From positions 1 to 52,342 of the forward strand of contig CAZLNE010000002.1 in the NCBI GenBank assembly GCA_964560975.1: a stretch of DNA of 52,342 nucleotides. Direction: 5' to 3'. The first letter of the stretch is position 1; each line of letters begins with the position of its first letter. Positions 49,788-52,342 of the stretch are shown in pieces. Below the pieces are notes generated by a model. It did no database searches. It saw only the letters and a program-made list of their open reading frames with translations, and had not been told where the DNA came from. This DNA comes from JAAZLA01 sp964560975 (GTDB taxonomy: Bacteria; Spirochaetota; Spirochaetia; Treponematales; Treponemataceae). Position numbers and translations under genes: made by a program.

Positions 49788-50413
49788 TCAGCTGCCTCCG
49801 AAGAAGAAAACAAGGCTTCCCGTGTATTTGAAAGCTTAAATGAAACATTATCCTGGGTAATCTCATAAAAAGCAGTTTTTTTAATATTGCAGTTTCGAAG
49901 AGATGTATAATTCAGGTTAGCCCTAATAAAGCGGGAATTGTATAAATCGGAGTCATCAAACGACGACTGATACGCGGTAATCCCGCAAAAATTGTTGTGT
50001 ACAAGATCAGAATTAGTAAAAAGCACATGAGATAGGGTTGCACCCGCAAAAGAAGTAAACTGCATATTTGATTCTAAAAGATTGCAGTCAGAAAACATGG
50101 AAAAATCGAACATTGACATGCGTACTCGAAGCTGTTCGGAATGTATATTAATAAACGTGCAATTGAGGAATTTACATCCATAAAATCGCTTACCGCTTAA
50201 ATCCATATTTGTAAAACTCACACCCGAAGCGTTCATTCCAACTATCTTAACATGCGTATTGATATATTCATGTAGAGAATTTGTTATAATTTCTGCCTTC
50301 GGAGAATGTTCATAACAATATTCATGGGTTTGCAAACTGTCAGTATCAATATCGTAAAACGATAATGCAGATTTATGACAGGATGGATGTGCACATGATG
50401 AAATAGAAAACAT
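49784..50413 (-). CDS. Pentapeptide-repeat protein with Cys/His-rich N-terminus
   Basis: Right-handed beta-helix protein. From about residue 60 it shows tandem five-residue repeats with central Phe or Leu (SFTNMDLSGKRFYGCKFLNCTF, then SLRNCN). The N-terminal 45 residues contain several Cys and His (SCAHPSCHKS, HEYCYEH), possibly a zinc site. I prefer ATG 50413: TTGACT (50448-50443), a 17-nt spacer and TACCAT (50425-50420) place the transcript start at this codon. A longer frame from 50431 overlaps the other gene. Translation of the MBL gene is coupled to its end. Confidence 0.75.
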   Translation of the reverse strand: MFSISSCAHPSCHKSALSFYDIDTDSLQTHEYCYEHSPKAEIITNSLHEYINTHVKIVGMNASGVSFTNMDLSGKRFYGCKFLNCTFINIHSEQLRVRMSMFDFSMFSDCNLLESNMQFTSFAGATLSHVLFTNSDLVHNNFCGITAYQSSFDDSDLYNSRFIRANLNYTSLRNCNIKKTAFYEITQDNVSFKLSNTREALFSSSEAAE

Positions 50414-50419
50414 AGGTAC

Positions 50420-50460
50420 ATGGTAAGGCATTGCAAAAAATTAGTCAAATAGATTATCAT
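50420..50460. promoter_or_regulatory. Interdigitated divergent leaderless promoters
   Basis: Minus: TTGACT (50448-50443), 17 nt, TACCAT (50425-50420), 6 nt, ATG 50413. Plus: TTGCAA (50431-50436), 18 nt, TATCAT (50455-50460), 6 nt, ATG 50467. The two promoters interlock in the same 40 bases, so both cannot be occupied at once. Confidence 0.6.
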
Positions 50461-50466
50461 ACTGAT

Positions 50467-50748
50467 ATGTGTTGGAAATGCAAAAAAACAATAGATGCGG
50501 CAATTCCCGTATATCGTTCAAGTATTTGTTCCTGCGGAACAGATCTTCATTCATGTTTAAATTGCCGGCATTATAATCCAGGTTCTCATTATGATTGCTT
50601 TGAAACAGTCGAAGAGCTTGTAAAAGATAAGGAAAGAGCCAATTTTTGTGATTGGTTTTCTGTAAAAACTGTTTTTACCGCTGAAAAAACCGATACTACG
50701 AAAACTTCTGATGCAAAAAAAGCTTTTAACTCGCTTTTTGGAGATTAG
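50467..50748 (+). CDS. Small Cys-rich protein, probable zinc-ribbon
   Basis: A 93-residue protein with MCWKCKK at the start and SSICSCGTDLHSCLNCRHYNPGSHYDC further on: four CxxC/CxC-type pairs that suggest zinc binding. I do not know its function. ATG 50467 is chosen because TATCAT ends 6 nt upstream with TTGCAA at 18-nt spacing; a TTG at 50431 adds an unconserved stretch. murI starts two bases after its stop, so the two are co-transcribed. Confidence 0.78.
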   Translation: MCWKCKKTIDAAIPVYRSSICSCGTDLHSCLNCRHYNPGSHYDCFETVEELVKDKERANFCDWFSVKTVFTAEKTDTTKTSDAKKAFNSLFGD

Positions 50749-50750
50749 TC

Positions 50751-51563
50751 ATGCAGTTTGATTTTGTATTCATTGATTCCGGAACAGGCGGTATTCCTTA
50801 TATGCTCTATCTCGCAGAAAAGTATCCGGGTTTTTCCAGTATGTATGTTGCCGACACTGAAAATTTCCCCTATGGTGAAAAAACTCATGAGCGGATTATT
50901 GAAACTCTTACTAAACTTGTAGAAAAAATACTAAGCATTGTAGAACCTAAGGTCATTGTCATAGCTTGTAATACTATGTCAGTTACAGCCTTATCTGCAT
51001 TGCGCGAGCGGTTTTCTGTTCCTTTTGTTGGAACTGTTCCCGCAGTAAAACTTGCACAAAGAATCTCAAAAAATAAAAAAATTGGCTTACTTGCAACAGA
51101 GCGCACTGTACTTGAACCCTACACCGATACACTAATAAGCGATTTTGCTTCTGACTGTGAAGTATATAAGCGGGGCGATGCTGAACTTGTATCCTTTATT
51201 GAGTATAACTACTCTTCTTCAACAAAGAAGGAAAGATATAAGGCATTGGAAGGCGCGTATCAGTATTTTTCATCGCAGGGGATAGACACCTTAATTCTCG
51301 CATGTACTCATTTTATTCATTTAACAAAGGAATTTCAGGAACTTTTTGGTCCAGGAGTTTCAGTCATAGATTCCCGGGAAGGGGTAGTAAAACAGGCAAT
51401 TCGTCTTTTACAACATGAGCAGTATAGCAGCAGTAAAGAGAAATTACAAAAAAGCACTTCTGTATTTTACTACACCGGAGACAAAGATGAAAAAACGATT
51501 GAATCATATGAATCTGTGATGAAAAGCTTTGGTATTACTTGGGGCGGCCGATTATCGCCGTAA
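50751..51563 (+). CDS. murI: Glutamate racemase
   Basis: Makes D-glutamate for peptidoglycan from L-glutamate. The two catalytic cysteines are C73 (ACNTMS) and C185 (ACTHF), and the N-terminal FIDSGTGGIPYM and TENFPYGEK bind substrate. Length 270 residues, normal. The ATG has GGAG about 8 nt upstream, inside the end of the small Cys-rich gene two bases away. Confidence 0.95.
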   Translation: MQFDFVFIDSGTGGIPYMLYLAEKYPGFSSMYVADTENFPYGEKTHERIIETLTKLVEKILSIVEPKVIVIACNTMSVTALSALRERFSVPFVGTVPAVKLAQRISKNKKIGLLATERTVLEPYTDTLISDFASDCEVYKRGDAELVSFIEYNYSSSTKKERYKALEGAYQYFSSQGIDTLILACTHFIHLTKEFQELFGPGVSVIDSREGVVKQAIRLLQHEQYSSSKEKLQKSTSVFYYTGDKDEKTIESYESVMKSFGITWGGRLSP

Positions 51564-51678
51564 ATCCTCTATAGTTTGTATTGCTTTTAATGCTTTTAGG
51601 CCTTACACTTAAGTAAGTACTGTTTTACAGTATAAACAAGTGCTAAACGGATGTAAAACCGTAATAAAAGGAGTAGGT

Positions 51679-52173
51679 ATGGCAGTTTCAAAGAAGAAAA
51701 ATTTGGGTGTAATCGTGCTTCAGCTTGCGTTGGCGTTATTTCTTGTATTTTCAGGAATTAAAGCTTTGCAAGTAACATACTCATCTGATGCTTCTCTAGG
51801 AAAGAAGATAAGTGCAACCTTTAATAGGGCAGCAGCAGGATACACAGGTAATGAGATTGTTGCTGCGGTAGATCAGCTTATTGAAGATAGAGATGTTGCC
51901 TTGATCATCATTGTTGTTCTGGCTGTATGTGAACTAGTTGCAGGTGCTTTTTTAGCAATTAATTTTTTTGTTGATACAGGTAAATTCACAGATATCATTC
52001 TCATAATTATCATGGCCTTATGGGTACTAATTCTTGTTCTGGTGGATATAATAGGAAAGGGCGGTCTAGTTAATGGTGCATTTAAGGATCTTAGTGCATT
52101 CCTTGCTTTCTCAAGCAGTCTTTCTTTCCATCTTTTAGTATTAGGTGCTCTCTTAATAGTATCAAAACGCTGA
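51679..52173 (+). CDS. Uncharacterised integral membrane protein
   Basis: Unrecognised 164-residue protein with four hydrophobic segments (about residues 11-32, 74-96, 102-124 and 138-160). The loop between the first two (residues 33-73) is polar and probably outside the membrane. ATG 51679 is chosen because AGGAG lies 6 nt upstream; a longer frame from 51640 has no such site. A strong terminator follows. A weak inverted repeat TACTGT-TTT-ACAGTA at 51618-51632 lies upstream. Confidence 0.78.
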   Translation: MAVSKKKNLGVIVLQLALALFLVFSGIKALQVTYSSDASLGKKISATFNRAAAGYTGNEIVAAVDQLIEDRDVALIIIVVLAVCELVAGAFLAINFFVDTGKFTDIILIIIMALWVLILVLVDIIGKGGLVNGAFKDLSAFLAFSSSLSFHLLVLGALLIVSKR

Positions 52174-52244
52174 CTTTTTTAGAGCATTTATTCAGATTAT
52201 GATAACAATTTGATCTTAATGCCCTTATTTGTACCCAAAAAAAA

Positions 52245-52273
52245 GCCTTCGGCTACAGCCGAAGACTTTTTTT
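52245..52273 (+). terminator. Intrinsic terminator
   Basis: CTTCGGC and GCCGAAG pair closely (52247-52253 with 52258-52264) and are followed by a T-run after a short ACT. It ends the membrane protein gene; preceding A residues could let it act in the other direction for the tRNA side too. Confidence 0.88.
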
Positions 52274-52288
52274 GATATAAGGTTTATG

Positions 52289-52342
52289 CGATCCATAGAC
52301 GAATCGAACGTCCGACCTGCTGCTTAGGAGGCAACCGCTCTA
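52289..52342 (-). tRNA. tRNA-Arg(CCU), 3' part (cut by window edge)
   Basis: Read on the minus strand: the anticodon stem GTTGC/GCAGC encloses loop CTCCTAA with anticodon CCU, which decodes AGG (Arg). Then a variable loop, the T stem GGACG/CGTCT with TTCGATT loop, the acceptor strand ATGGATC and discriminator G at 52289. The CCA end is not encoded. The 5' acceptor strand and D arm lie outside the window. Confidence 0.92.

Noticed and set aside
1..52342. Insertion sequences, prophage, CRISPR arrays or toxin-antitoxin pairs
   Set aside because: No transposase, integrase, phage gene, regular repeat array or recognised toxin-antitoxin pair was found on reading both strands.

Overview
The window is AT-rich bacterial chromosome that looks like a Treponema or a close relative (Spirochaetota). 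Pointers are a long PPi-dependent phosphofructokinase, lipoproteins with a relaxed spirochaete-type lipobox, SUMF1-domain lipoproteins, c-di-GMP and chemotaxis genes, a FeoAB pair and a PRPP synthase longer than usual. The genus call is inferred from protein character, not from a marker-gene search. Two runs of exactly 100 N mark it as a draft assembly. No insertion sequence, prophage or CRISPR array is visible, and no gene-free stretch exceeds about 260 bases.

Layout. 1-1.4 kb: feoAB (feoB cut by the window edge) and a small membrane protein. 1.5-3.9 kb: rplM-rpsI-recX and an HTH-receiver regulator. 3.9-8.2 kb: glycerophosphodiesterase, a sugar-type MFS carrier, a SUMF1 lipoprotein and galactokinase. 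8.2-14 kb, minus strand: sppA, a DUF975 protein, an MBL-fold hydrolase, then the tightly coupled prs-FGGY kinase-HAD phosphatase group. 14-17.1 kb: two membrane-anchored DUF4230-like proteins. 17.2-20.5 kb: an amidohydrolase interrupted by a gap, MarR-MATE, and an ECF S component. 20.5-23 kb, minus: a UmuD'-like/UmuC-like/DUF72 operon behind a palindromic operator. 23-28.4 kb, minus: gpmI, a membrane GGDEF protein and an ABC exporter. 28.5-31.9 kb: a TPP riboswitch and thiBPQ. 31.8-37.3 kb: dus, rpmB, a GGDEF-PilZ protein, an MCP and a PhnP-like hydrolase. 37.4-43.4 kb: an unknown protein, uvrB, htrA and pfp. 43.5-52.3 kb: a secreted nuclease, xylB with a divergent AraC regulator, a lipoprotein with an HExxH motif, an MBL hydrolase with a pentapeptide-repeat protein, a Cys-rich small protein, murI, a membrane protein and the 3' part of tRNA-Arg(CCU).

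Most notable points. (1) At least eleven genes have no Shine-Dalgarno sequence but carry a -10-like hexamer ending 6-8 nt before the start codon, which predicts leaderless mRNAs; several also have near-consensus -35 boxes at 17-18 nt. (2) The UmuD homologue begins four residues before the position of the UmuD self-cleavage site and has lost both catalytic residues, so it looks encoded in its already processed form; its leaderless promoter lies inside a perfect 10-bp inverted repeat. (3) In the TPP riboswitch the Shine-Dalgarno lies inside the aptamer and the P1 stem pairs with the start codon. (4) The second N gap, in pfp, is artificial: identical 55-bp sequences flank it, and collapsing them restores one 638-residue protein with a Lys/Ala/Pro-rich tail.
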